The notes beneath the pieces were generated by a model, which had not been told where the DNA came from, searched no databases, and saw nothing but the letters and a program-made list of their open reading frames with translations. DNA of 64,000 nucleotides, from the NCBI GenBank assembly GCA_035578155.1, contig JAPWDM010000013.1:13383440-13447439 (forward strand). Reading direction: 5' to 3'. The position numbers and the translations under genes were made by a program. Position 1 is the stretch's first letter, and each line of letters opens with the position of its first letter. This document shows positions 12,501 to 23,060 of the stretch, one piece after another. This DNA comes from Brachynemurus nebulosus. Taxonomy: Eukaryota; Arthropoda; Insecta; Neuroptera; Myrmeleontidae.

Positions 12501-13208
12501 CTTATCCCTATTTTTGCTCATCAAAAGGCTTAAGGGGGGAGGGTCCTTCAGACAACAGGTTTTTTAATAATTTTTTTTTTTAACAAACTGGATACATTTA
12601 TTGTATCAAATGAAGTTACATAGTATAGTACATGTTATAGTGTATTCAGTCATAAATTTTTATCCAAAAAAAAAGAAAAAATGGCAGCGCTACAGCTGTT
12701 CCAAGTTGACTCTTTTAATTTGCACCGTGGAATGCCCAGCCTCTTGTAATCAACTGAATTCAATCGGACAAAAAATTTTTATTAAAATAAGTCATTACGC
12801 TTTGCATATATATATATATATATACCTATTTCTGATAAGAAAATTTTTTTTCACAATTTAAAATCAAAAAGAAAAAAATTTCACTTTTTTTTTATAAACA
12901 AATTGTTATAAGCAATATTTATAGTAATAATTTATGCAAAATTTTTGAAGGTATATGCAAAGGCCAATATCTTAAAGAATATCTGTACAAAACCTTAATA
13001 ACTTTTTAAGTTATGTTCCACGGCGCGGAAAAAACCTGTTTTGAGAAAAACGCTATTAAAAAGTTTTCGTTCTTGAAAAGTAGAGTTTAAAGCAGTTTAT
13101 CGTTATCTAAGATAATCTTTCCGTTGGGATGAAAACATTAGAAATATATTCCTTAAGGTTCAAATAAACTTTTAAAGCAAAACAAAAAATGAAAAATTTG
13201 AAAGTTCT
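9545..13208. other. Long AT-rich region without recognised genes
   Basis: No splice-bounded exon, transposon terminus or conserved protein could be recognised here apart from the family D copy at 10838-10960. A short TA run lies at 12806-12824. The region may be intron of the minus-strand gene that begins at 13927, if that gene is real and extends leftwards. Confidence 0.5.
10838..10960 (+). repeat. Dispersed repeat family D, copy 2
   Basis: Contains AAGCACAAAATCACTTTAAA, AAAGTCTGTTACGGGT and GAGGAAGCTGTGTGCC, shared in order with 4306-4440 (inverted). The second half is shared with 30862-30945. Confidence 0.5.
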
Positions 13209-13216
13209 GAGGACTC

Positions 13217-13686
13217 TAGTGATGAGCAAAATTAGTCTTGGTCTTGCAGTCTTGTCTTGGTCTTGCATTTTTTGCAAGACCAAGACCAAGACCAAGACTG
13301 CATTTTGCAAGACCAAGACCAAGACCAAGACTATAAGTATGGCTGCAAGACCAATACCAAGACTCAACTGAGCAAGACCAAGACTATAGCAAGAAGAAAG
13401 CAAGACTCTTGCTAAATTATTTAAATAGTTTAAAAGTATAATTAATACCGTGAAGAGAGAAAATTCTGATTTTAGAAGGAAAAAATTCGCTAATAAAAAA
13501 ATGCAAGAAAGTGCAAGATTTTTAGCAATACCAAGACCAAGACCAATACCAAGACTGCATTTTGCAAGACCAAGACCAAGACTCAAACTGCTCTAGCAAG
13601 ACCAAGACCAAGATTCTTAATGCAAGAACAAGACCAAGACCAAGACTGCCAAGTCTTGGTCTTGGTCTTGCATTTGCTCATCACTA
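13217..13686. mobile_element. hAT MITE with CTTGGT/ACCAAG hexamer arrays
   Basis: The ends are TAGTGATGAGCAAA and its inverse, flanked by GAGGACTC (13209-13216) and GAGGACCC (13687-13694), an 8-bp duplication with one mismatch, as expected for hAT. Both subterminal zones consist of repeated AAGACC hexamers in inverted orientation (CTTGGTCTTG... on the left switching to CAAGACCAAG...), with a short unique centre near 13400-13500. The hexamers produce long stop-free translations that are not genes. A truncated relative is at 40752-41036. Confidence 0.85.
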
Positions 13687-13835
13687 GAGGACCCTCTCTC
13701 CTTAATTTGAAAAAAATTTGAGTTTGATCTTAAACCGTCAAAATTCATATTCTAAAAATTGTGGTGGCAGTGCCGGTAATGGAAAGTTTCTATAAAAAAA
13801 AATCTCAAAAATTTGCCAAAAAAAAATTCACATAC

Positions 13836-13927
13836 CATTTTCGTAATTCCGCCACATCCTTTTCCCGTTTGTCCGGATAGTGTTCCAACCCGTTCAAAAA
13901 CGGTGTAAACGGTTTCACTTCAGTCAT
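13836..13927 (-). CDS. First coding exon of a probable second CRAL-TRIO-type gene (partial)
   Basis: On the minus strand an ATG at 13927 opens 30 codons plus two bases and then meets a consensus donor GTATGT. The peptide starts MTEVKPFTPFLNGLEHYPD and ends with REKDVAELRKW if the next exon begins with G. Composition and codon use are clearly coding-like against the AT-rich surroundings. A KDVAELRKW-type segment at this place, with an intron right after it, resembles the N-terminal CRAL-TRIO-N region of insect retinaldehyde/tocopherol-transfer-like proteins, where it is usually followed by a QPHLP-type motif. That continuation was not found down to position 1, so the gene either has long introns and runs out of the window or is broken. 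The family assignment is inference from about 31 residues. A hAT MITE (13217-13686) lies 150 bp into the presumed first intron. Confidence 0.5.
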
Positions 13928-14653
13928 TGCGCCAACAAAAAACAAGAAACAGTTAAAAATTTTTCAACACACCACAACAGAATTTATTTTTAAACCAACA
14001 ATATTTTGTGTAATATACTTGTACGTTTTTTATTTACACATTGAATAATAATACTTAATTGTTGAATTACTTTAACGACAAAAAAAATTTTTCAAACCGG
14101 TTTATAAAAGTAAAAATGTCCCATTTGTTACATAGAATTTAGTTATTTAAAACTGAACATATCTCGACTCTTGTTCTGTCAATATATAAATTTTTACACC
14201 TAAGCCACCTTAGTATGTTTTAACAATACAAAAACTGTACTCAGAGAACTGAGCAAGTACTGGTTGAAGTCAGCTCAGTAATTACTTGAGTGAGTTAAGG
14301 TTGCGCGATGAATATAAATCATGCACCAACTATTGTCTTCTTCTGCATATAACATAAAACTGACTGAACTTAAAACTGTATGTCTGAAAAAGTATTAATA
14401 ACATAATATATTTGAATAGGTACATAAGTTTAATATTCTTATACCATTTAATAAATAAATTAATTACAGTGAAACGTCTCTATAATCTAACACGAGCACA
14501 ACAGGTGTGGTAAAGATGGTGGGGTAACAAACCGTGAAAACATTCAACTTTATCACAAAGACGGATCCAATTCTCAATTTTAAAGGCTTCGTAATAGAAG
14601 AACGACTTTAAAATTCAATAATTCTCTCCCAGTTCCATCATTCTATTATTTCA
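13928..14653. other. Presumed upstream region of the 13927 exon; nothing else recognised
   Basis: AT-rich, no transposon ends seen. No clear TATA box or initiator could be assigned. Confidence 0.4.
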
Positions 14654-14657
14654 TTAA

Positions 14658-15664
14658 GTTACCATTACAGTATGATTGGCCGAAAAATAATTAATTTTCA
14701 CGGTTTTTTTTCGGATGGAATAGATGGGGGAATGGGCATGAATTTTTTTTACGACTAATACCACTATTTAACAATACAAAAATATTATTTTTATTCATTT
14801 TTATTTATCTTTTATAATTATTATAATTTTTTGAAAAAAGTGTCTTTAAAAAAGGGCAAAAATCGGCACCCACGATTGCGGTCGCAGTTTTCATCCAAAA
14901 AAAAAAATCAAATAGATTATCAATGTGTAGTAGGTAAGTCGCTAGGTACCTATGGGAGCTTCTTTTTTTCCTGAAATTTAAAAAGATAGCGGCGGTTTGA
15001 ATAAAAAGTACAAAATTTTTTTATAGTTTTTCGTGTGGAAAGATAGGAAGATTTCAAGAAAAAAAAACAAAGCTCCCATGGGTACATAGCGTCTTATCTA
15101 CAGACTGATAATCTATCTGATTTTTTTTTTTCAGATGAAAACTGCGGCCATAATTGTGGGCACCGATTTCCGCCCTGTTTTAAAGACACTTTTTTCAAAA
15201 AATTATAATAATTATAAAAGATAAATAAAAATCAATAAAAAAAATATTTTTGTATTGTCAAATAGTAGTATTAATCAATATTACATAGGTTTACTTTGTC
15301 AATTTTAAGGGAAACTCTCAAAAATTGATCAATTTGGGAGTTCCCCTTACATTTGTTTGATGTGATTATATCTGCCTCTATCTCTAACATCCCCCACCAA
15401 TACATTATTTACTTCAATTTATATTATAAATAGCTTTCGCTTAAAAGAACAATTTTTAGTTATGTTTTTCACCTGATGATGGTGTAAAAGCCGAAAGTCG
15501 ACTCGTGTTTTTCTACGATTTTGTTGTGAAAAGTAACAAAGCAACGATCCCATGTTTTAGTAGTATTAATCGTAAAAAAAATTCATCCCCATTCCCGCAT
15601 CCTATCCATCCGAAAAAAATCGCGAAAATTGACTATTTTTCGGCCAAAACACCGTGATGGTACC
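14658..15664. mobile_element. TTAA-flanked fold-back element, copy 1 (interrupted)
   Basis: Flanked by TTAA (14654-14657 and 15665-15668). The arms are long inverted repeats: on the left TAATACCACTATTTAACAAT, GAAAAAAGTGTCTTTAAAAA, then a GGTACCTATGGGAGCTT block; the right arm returns the same blocks in inverse order to TTTTTCGGCCAAAACACCG. Only about 100 bp separates the arms. The right arm is interrupted by a 281-bp retro-insertion (15277-15557). A second copy is at 17575-18247. TTAA targets are typical of piggyBac, but I see no piggyBac coding or a canonical CCCT terminus, so the superfamily is open. Confidence 0.75.
15277..15557 (+). mobile_element. 281-bp insertion with 14-bp TSD, hammerhead-like core
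   Basis: The 14-mer TAGTAGTATTAATC occurs at both edges (15263-15276 and 15558-15571), and the uninterrupted paralogue at 17575-18247 lacks the insert. A 14-bp duplication points to target-primed retrotransposition or a similar mechanism. Near its 3' end the insert contains CTGATGA (15473-15479), a possible GGT/GCC stem and GAAA (15493-15496), the order of a hammerhead ribozyme core and of the 3' motif common in Penelope-like elements. The 10.1-11.1 pair is not canonical, so ribozyme activity is uncertain. Confidence 0.65.
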
Positions 15665-15668
15665 TTAA

Positions 15669-16511
15669 TGGTTTTTAAGGCACTGAAAAAAATTAGTTAA
15701 CTTGGTGATGTCACTAAATTAAAAAATTTCCCCTTTCTCAAAGTAAGCGTTATTGAAGTGATCAGTTGTAATTTGGGTGTAAACATTTTATTTTTCCCAT
15801 CAAAATAACCCAATTCAACTGTACTCCAGCCGAAAGATATAATCATGTCAAAAAAAGTAGGTAATCAGTTAAAATGTGAACGAATTCGTAATTTGACCTG
15901 CCCATGTTTTTTTAGTGAAATATGAAAGATATTATAAAAAAGCTGTTAACTTTGTATGAGCTAGCAATTTGAAATATTTTACGAGCTAGCTTTCGATTCA
16001 ACCGAAAATCGTTTTAGTCACGTACCTAGAGCAGGACCACGTATACAATATAATCCAGTTTCATTTATTTTTAAAATTTTGTTTGTTAGTTTATTCAGGT
16101 TTTACTGCTTATCAATAGATATAAATATAAACCTTATATCAGAATACCCGACTGTAAGATAAAAAATTTATATTAAATGAATATTTAATTAAATTACAAG
16201 AATGTTATTTTTAAAAAAAAAAATGGAATTCAAGGCTGCCATCGTGTTCAAGTATTACTTAATATTTATATTTTCGTTTGCTCTTTTAAAACTAATAAGT
16301 AGGTAGTTTTAATTTATATAATTAGTATGGAACCTATTATAGATTTTTTTTCAAATTTTCGATGTATTAAAATAGTTTTTCAAGGCCGAGAAAACATAGT
16401 TTTACTACTCTTTGTAGTAAAGCATAGTATTTTTCTTTAGGAACGAAACCTATTATTTTTATAAACTGAAATATATTATTTTTATAAACTGAAATTATTA
16501 TAAATAAAAAT
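15669..16511. other. Intergenic sequence, nothing recognised
   Basis: AT-rich, with no terminal repeats or conserved frames seen. Confidence 0.5.
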
Positions 16512-17072
16512 CTTATTTCATAATCATATTTTACTACTTTAAAGGTCCTTTAAATTAAAGTCAGTGTATCAGTTACTTTAGTGAACTTTACTGACTTTAA
16601 CGTATCTAACTGTCAAAATAAAACCGAATAAATAGTTTAATTAATAAAGAGATAATAATATTTTTTCAAAAAGAAAATATTTTTAAAATGAGTACATCGT
16701 CCTCATTATCAAGTAGTAGTGACTCTGAAAATGATTTCTTAATTATTAGAAAACCAAAAATATATAAGCAGCATATAACAAATTTTGATGATTTGACAAA
16801 CCAAGAATTTTTTCAAAGATTTAGATTAAGCAAAGAAGTGACAATCCATATTTTGGAATATATTAGGGAAAATTCGATTATTGTTTATTTTTATATAACA
16901 ACGATACATAGCAACTAAATAAACCATAGGTTTCTATAGTTATTCTTTAGTTCCTTGACTTTAACTAAAGTTGCACTATAATTTTTTATAAGAATGAAAA
17001 ACTTTAAAGTTAAATTAAAACTTTAAAGTCGCTTTAACTAAAGTCATTTTAAGACAGTTATTATGAAAATGG
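16512..17072 (+). mobile_element. PIF/Harbinger remnant
   Basis: Encloses the 5' part of a Harbinger transposase (16688-16918). The right end, read inward, is GGCCATTTTCATAATAACTG, and both flanks carry AAAGTC/GACTTT motifs in inverted arrangement. The left terminus is diverged and its position is approximate. No clear 3-bp target duplication could be fixed. Confidence 0.5.
16688..16918 (+). pseudogene. N-terminal fragment of a Harbinger (HARBI1-like) transposase
   Basis: A 76-codon frame starts with a serine/acidic stretch (MSTSSSLSSSSDSEND), then RKPKIYKQHITNFDDLTNQE and FFQRFRLSKEVTIHILEYI. The order 'RP-KIY, F-DL-D-EF, RFRLSKETV-ILE-I' is the usual N-terminus of insect PIF/Harbinger transposases. 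After this the frame runs into unrelated sequence and stops; the DDE catalytic domain and the Myb-like partner gene are absent. It cannot encode an active enzyme. Confidence 0.65.
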
Positions 17073-17074
17073 CC

Positions 17075-17570
17075 GTAAATCTTATTTATTTTATTATTTA
17101 TAAAAACATGTAAAGATCAAACTGAAAGCTGGTATTTGTAATCCTAAGTATTGAAAAAAGTAATGATATTCCTGTGTGAAATATTGATCAAACTTGTCGT
17201 ATAAAGTTATTTCAATTTTTTCGTTAAAGATTTCTGAGAGAAATTAGAGTCAGAATTTTAAAATACACTACAACCTGTCGTTATTTTAGTATCAGTGGGA
17301 GCGTTGAGAACATTATAAGCAGTGGAAGTGCTGGGTAGAACGTTTTCTATATTGTACACAGCGCTTCCATTTTATAAAAAATATTTTATGAACTTTTTCT
17401 TAAAATTTTAATTTTATAAGATTTTTGTCAGCATGGTCGAAAACCATCTAATTTACACTAAATTCACCATTACTTTAAATTACGCAAAACACTAAGTTTG
17501 GCTAATTGTCCCTGTTGTTTTTCATGTTTTCTGGAAAACTGTTAGAACACTTAATTTTTTATTAACATAC
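17075..17570. other. Intergenic sequence, nothing recognised
   Basis: AT-rich spacer between the Harbinger remnant and the second fold-back element. Confidence 0.5.
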
Positions 17571-17574
17571 TTAA

Positions 17575-18247
17575 GGTATCATCACAGTGTGGTGATGGAT
17601 AGGATAAGGGAATGGGGATGAATTTTTCATTACCATTAATACCACTATTTAACAATACAAAAATATTTTTTTATTCATTTTTATTTATTTTTTATAATTA
17701 TTATAATTTTTTTTAAAAAAAGTGTCTTTGAAAAAGGGCGGCTATTGGTGCCCACGATTGCGGCCGCAGTTTCCATCTAGAAAAAAAAATCAAATAGATT
17801 AACAATCTGTAGGTAAACCGCTATGTACCTATGAAGGTTTTTTTTTTTGAAATTTGTCAAATGGCGGAGCTGCGGCGGTTTGAACAAAATGTACAAAATT
17901 TTTTACAGTTTTTCGTATGAAAAAATAGGAAGATTTAAAAAAAAGCTTCCATAGGTACATAGCGGCTTACCTACAGATTGATAATCTATTTGATTTTTTA
18001 TTCCAAATGAAAACTGCGGCTGCAATCGTGGGCATCAATATCCGCCTTTTTTTAAAGCCACTTTTTTCAAAAAATTATAATAATTATAAAAAATAAGTAA
18101 AAATGAATAAAAAAAATATTTTTGTGTTGTTAAATATTGATACTAATCGAAAAAAAAAACTTCATCCCCATTCCCCCATCCTATCCATCCGAAAAAAAAA
18201 ATTGAAAAAATTGACGATTTTTCGGCCGATCTCACTGTGATAGTACC
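17575..18247. mobile_element. TTAA-flanked fold-back element, copy 2 (uninterrupted)
   Basis: Flanked by TTAA at 17571-17574 and 18248-18251. Its termini are GGTATCATCACAGTG and, inverted, GGTACTATCACAGTGAG. The arms match copy 1 block for block (GATGGATAGGAT, TAATACCACTATTTAACAAT, CACGATTGCGGCCGCAGTTT). It represents the pre-insertion state of copy 1. No coding. Confidence 0.8.
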
Positions 18248-18349
18248 TTAAATTGCATATCTAAAATACAATTATTTTTATTTAATACCTAATTCTTTAT
18301 ACTTTTAATTTCAAATGTTATCGAGTGCCTGTGAAATAAAAATTAAATA

Positions 18350-18410
18350 CATAGTTCAAGGCGCTTGGCTGGTAACCAAGAGATCCGGGTTCGAGTCCCA
18401 GCCGATCCAG
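18350..18410 (+). pseudogene. tRNA-Thr(GGT)-derived sequence, SINE-like or tRNA pseudogene
   Basis: Shows an anticodon arm CTTGG-ctGGTaa-CCAAG with anticodon GGT, a short variable region and a T arm with perfect pol III B box GGTTCGAGTCC (18388-18398). The D arm is shortened (tagttcaaggcg) and no 5' acceptor strand pairs with the 3' GCCGATCCAG, so it is not a functional tRNA gene. The 12-mer ACCTAATTCTTT occurs on both sides (18287-18298 and 18448-18459), as expected for a retroposed insertion of about 150 bp. Confidence 0.65.
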
Positions 18411-18605
18411 TTTGGTGATTTTTCAAACACTATGTCAATTTTAATTAACCTAATTCTTTGATATTTTCTAAATTTTTGTTATGGGGGGATGATTAACTTT
18501 GATGAGGTTAAGTGGATCTAACATTAATTGAAACTCTTTTGTCAAATATGGCTAATGTTATTTATTGTTACTCACTATTTAGGAATATGCGTTTGGGGTA
18601 AGAAG

Positions 18606-18842
18606 TATATCGCGCGTTGGCTGTCTCTACCTCGTATATCAAAAGCTACATGTTTTAGGACCCACAAAAAACATATTAAATACTGTATTTATATATATAC
18701 TTATCTATATATTCAAAGGGTGTAATTAGCATAAATCTTAAGCTCATGGTGATGAAAACATTGATTTAAAATATATATTTTTTTTTGTGTCCAAAAATTG
18801 GGAGTTTTCAGATACGAGGTTGAGACAGAGTACGCGCGATAT
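18606..18842. repeat. Spaced inverted repeat, about 32-bp arms
   Basis: ATCGCGCGTTGGCTGTCTCT with CTCGTATATC (18608-18640) is repeated inverted at 18809-18841 (GATACGAGG-TTGAGACAG-GTACGCGCGAT). It may belong to an unrecognised fold-back element. Confidence 0.55.
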
Positions 18843-19072
18843 GTTGGTGTAACGGTTACCATTTATCTTCAAAACAGTTTAACCAGTTTTAATGCGATTT
18901 TTTTTATTTGGAAGCTGCTAATTCCGGGAGGATTTTCAGTCACGTTTGATGAAAGTGAGTCTAACCGTTTCCAAGATAAAAATAAAATAAGAAATTTTAA
19001 GAGTCTATGGTAAAACAAACTGTAAAAAGTTTTATATAAAAATAATTTAAAAACCCACAACGAAAATGCTTT

Positions 19073-19213
19073 AAAAAGTTTCAAATAAAAATTTTCCGGA
19101 ATTTCATATTCCAAATTTCGTGATAATTTTGAATAAGCTATATTATGTATGTGTATTATGTATAAAATAGTGGAGTATGAAATTTCAAGAATTTTTATTT
19201 GAAACTTTTTCCT
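19073..19213. repeat. Spaced inverted repeat, about 38-bp arms
   Basis: AAAGTTTCAAATAAAAATTT...CATATTCC on the left and its imperfect inverse TATGAAATTTC...ATTTGAAACTTT on the right. The left arm and following TTTCGTGATAATTTTGAATAAGC resemble sequence inside the element at 43371-43785. Confidence 0.55.
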
Positions 19214-22140
19214 CGCGGACGTTTAAATTTTTGATATTACCTCATATTATAAATATATTTGATTCACCAATATGTTTGGTTAAAATCAGATATATTGACA
19301 GTTGAAAATTTGATAACCAGGAAATCTTTATCGACAAATAGATGTTAGTAATACAAATGACAAAATTGACAGTAAATATTGAAAGATTGATTATCTAATT
19401 GCAATATAATAAAATATTTAAATACTTTATTTGCATAATATGGCCTTACTAAATCAATACGTTGAATTAAATAAGATGTGTAAAAATGATAATTTTAAAG
19501 AATACTTATACACGAGATCACATATTGTGCGTAATAATTTTGGAACTGTTGAAAGTATAATAAGAAGCCATGGAGGCAAAGTTAATTTTAATATACTTTC
19601 AACAAGTACATTATTTTTTTGAATATATCGTGGTTAATCGATCGATAATGTCAATCATTATTGATCTGATTGACTTTTCAAAATAAAATTGATCACTTTT
19701 TTTTTGTACTTTCACAATCTGAAAAACAGATGTTTCATTTTTTCATTTAACAAAACAATAGATCAAAAGGACGTACCGTTTTATGTTTACTATGTGTACT
19801 ATGTAAATTCTTTAAATATCTTAAGCAAGTATTACTTAAGTAACCATTTCTAATAAGAAATTTAATTTTAAAAAAGTTTTTAAATCAAGCTTTTATTTTT
19901 ATAAATGGGCTAAAATTTATAAAATAACTTTTGAATGAAGTTTAAGGTAATGTATGCAACATAATTTATTTATAAAGGCATGATGAAGCTTAGTAATTGC
20001 ATAAAGCAAAAATACTTAAACATTTTTAGTATCGGTTTTTTATCAGTTTTTTTTTATTAACATTTGAAAAAGTACAAAAAAGTAAAAAAAAAGAAGTAAA
20101 AATTGAAAAAAGTACAGGCCGACAAAGTGGGGACTCAAAAAAAAGTTGCCCCCTGATTGACATGATTCAGATCCCAAAATTTTAGTGAATTCTTAAAGAG
20201 TAAGGATGTCATTTTACATTGACGGGAGCAATTTGAAAAAATAAATTTTTTTTCAAAATGGCGTTCATGTAAAAAAAAGTTTTTTTCCCATAGTTTTTTC
20301 AGTTTCGGGAATTTTTTAAAAATACTAAAAACATTCAAAAAACCTCTCGTCAAACGAATTTTAAATATATTAAGAAGCTCTACAAAATTTCAAAGCAATC
20401 GTTCCACTAGAATCTGAGATATTATACCAAAAACGTAGTTTTAAGAAAAACGAGTTTAAAATTTGAAGTCTCATTTTGGGCAGTTTGAGTCATTTATGGT
20501 GTGTTAAACTTACATTTTTTTAATCAACGATCGCTGCCTTGTACAATGTTCCTTCCTTTAAACTTTGGAAATTTACAAAAAAAAGAAAAGATCTATTTTT
20601 TTGAATTTCTAGACTAGAATACTCCCTTAATTCTTTCTGTCCCAAATATAAGTAGCTACTTTATTTTAATTCTTAAGGAATGTAGAGGAATGTTTTAAAC
20701 GATTAAATATTAATTGAACAATGAATAAAAATTTTTCATACATTTGATTTAAAGTATGCAATTAAATTTCGAATACTATAAATTAAATACATAGTAAATT
20801 AATCGTATCAATTACTAAAGCAGTAATTAACTACATTGTAATTCAAAGGTGAATTTGTAATAAATTTATTACTTTAAATTATTTATGTAAATGCATATTA
20901 AATATTGGTAATTATAATATTTGAAATTTGAACGCAATACTCCATAAAAATCAAATTGCAAAATTTTCTTTTGTTAATTTTGATTATTTATTGTTTTTAT
21001 TTTTGTTAACTATTATTAGGTTATGTAATATACTTTGCACATATTTGTATTTCTTTATAATATGAAAACAATTAAACATAAAATGACCGATTAAATTATT
21101 CACAATTTCATTTTCTATCAGGTGTTGTGATCCTAAGGATAATTGTATAAAAAAAAAATGTGTTGGAATTAAAGGTCGTTGGGATCAATTTACTGAAATA
21201 AGATGAGGATTTCTCTCGCAATGAGTTCAATCTATCAGAATAATGTATCAGGCATCTACGTGTTACCAGCCGAAATGTTACTAGAGACAGTTTAGAAAAC
21301 ACTTTTCCTAAACTAAAAATTATTAAAATTTTTTAATAAATTAACAAAATTTTCTTGTGAAAACGAAAAAAATCCCCAAAAAATTTTTTGAGGGTTTATT
21401 CCACATATTATGTATTCAAATATATTAAAAAATACAAAATAATAACTCAGACCCAATTATCTCGAAACTACATTTTTTTGAACTTTGCGAACACAAGACT
21501 CGCGCATTTTTCATCCAATCGACTCCAAATTTTGACTGCAGTTTCTTAGAAATATAATTTAGGGAAGTACATAAACTAAATCTAACTTTTTTTAGCAAAA
21601 AAACGAAAAATTTGTTCAAAGTGTCCCCGTTTTACAAAGCAAAACACTATTTATTTTTTTTAATAATTTTGAGTTCTTTGCTTCCTTATCTACATAGGTA
21701 ATATGAATAACTTACAAACTTCACTTTTATGCCACATATTGACCAAATTTCGGGTTTGCTAAGCTTACAAAATGTGGATTGGGGTTTGGTAGGAGCAGGA
21801 CGTTTGGATCAAAATTGCTTCAGGGCGTAATGAATTTAATTACGTCACTGCCTCCAATAATATTGAAAATGTTAAATCCACTAAAATAACACAATGCACA
21901 TTTTTTATGAAATGCAAGTCATAAAAAGGGAAAGTTTTGAAATTATTTTATTAAATTTTTTTTTCTTTGCCAACAATAATAAAGTACACAATATATAATG
22001 TGATTATGTAAAATCTGAACAATATCTTTAGCTATTAAATGCTTTTTTTATGAAAATGTTATATAATTTTAATTCATCACTAACTAGCATATTTAAAAGA
22101 CAAATGAACAGACATATGCGATATGTTGTGAAGTAATTTG
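19214..22140. other. Long AT-rich region, nothing recognised
   Basis: A 61-codon frame beginning MALLNQYVELNKMCKNDNF at 19440 and ending at 19622 has somewhat less biased composition but no recognised family and no splice context. The rest shows only low-complexity frames. Confidence 0.4.
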
Positions 22141-23060
22141 GGTGTTACTATAGTAGGCGATTCACCGATTGTTTTAGGGTTCCGGAGAAAAAAATCTCAG
22201 AATCTCTCTGTTTCTGTCTGTTACATCTGTATAATTCCCAAGAGCATGAAATTTTACGGGTGTTACGGATGTAGGTTTCAATTCATATGAAGTAAAAAAA
22301 AAAATTTGCCTAAATTCTTGTGGTACTTTCCAATGGGAATCTGTGGTACTGGACATTGGGAATCACTTTACCATTTTATTATTTTCATTTGCGAAATATT
22401 GAGCTTTAAATTTTTGTCAGTCAAGTAAAGAAAAATGAATCGTGAAAGTGGTCTTGAGTTTAGGGGCTCTAGATATTTTCTTCTTACCGGGCCCCCCTCT
22501 CACCTCCACAAGATATCCTAAAATAAATCTTAAATATTATTGATTCAAATATTCAAAATAAATAGTTTAACCAGACCCTTTAAAAAACTGGGCCTTAACC
22601 ATTTGTCTCATTTGTCTATACGATGATCCGAAACTGAGTATTGATATTCATCTGAATTACATTGTCGACGAAGTGGTCGGCAAACGACATTTCATATTAC
22701 ACGACCTAATATTATATCAGATAATGGCGGAAATGATTCCAGACAAATTAAAAACAAGAAATCTATTTAAAATTAAGGAATTGCCTTTAAACATTTCCTT
22801 AATATTTAAAAAAGTGTCGATATTTGTTTAAATTATATGGTTGACTAAGTGGTCGGAAAACGACATTTCATATTACACGAATATATGTATAAGGCTACAA
22901 GAAATCTATTCAAAATTAAGGAATTGCTTTTAAACATTCTTCTAATGCTTAAAAAAATGTTGATATGTGTCTGAATTACACGATCGGTCAAGTGGTCGAT
23001 ATACCTACGAGATTACACGACTTTAAAAAAAGTTGCTAAATTGCCTACTATAGTAGTACC
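22141..23060. mobile_element. Inverted-repeat-bounded element carrying satellite-related repeats
   Basis: Its ends are GGTGTTACTATAGTAGGCGA and, inverted, GGTACTACTATAGTAGGCAA (19 of 22 bases agree). Inside, GGTCGGCAAACGACATTTCA near 22676 and GGTCGGAAAACGACATTTCA near 22852, plus a decayed third unit near 22990, are reverse-orientation relatives of the 168-bp satellite at 34186-35058. It also contains AGGGTTCCGGAGAAAAAAAT, shared with repeat family G. Superfamily unknown. Confidence 0.55.

Noticed and set aside
13107..13586. 159-codon minus-strand frame rich in LGLG/LVLVL
   Set aside because: It is the translation of the CTTGGT/ACCAAG hexamer arrays of a hAT MITE plus flanks; the same arrays are open on the other strand.
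18350..18410. Functional tRNA-Thr gene
   Set aside because: The D arm is shortened and no 5' acceptor strand exists, although the anticodon arm and B box are good.
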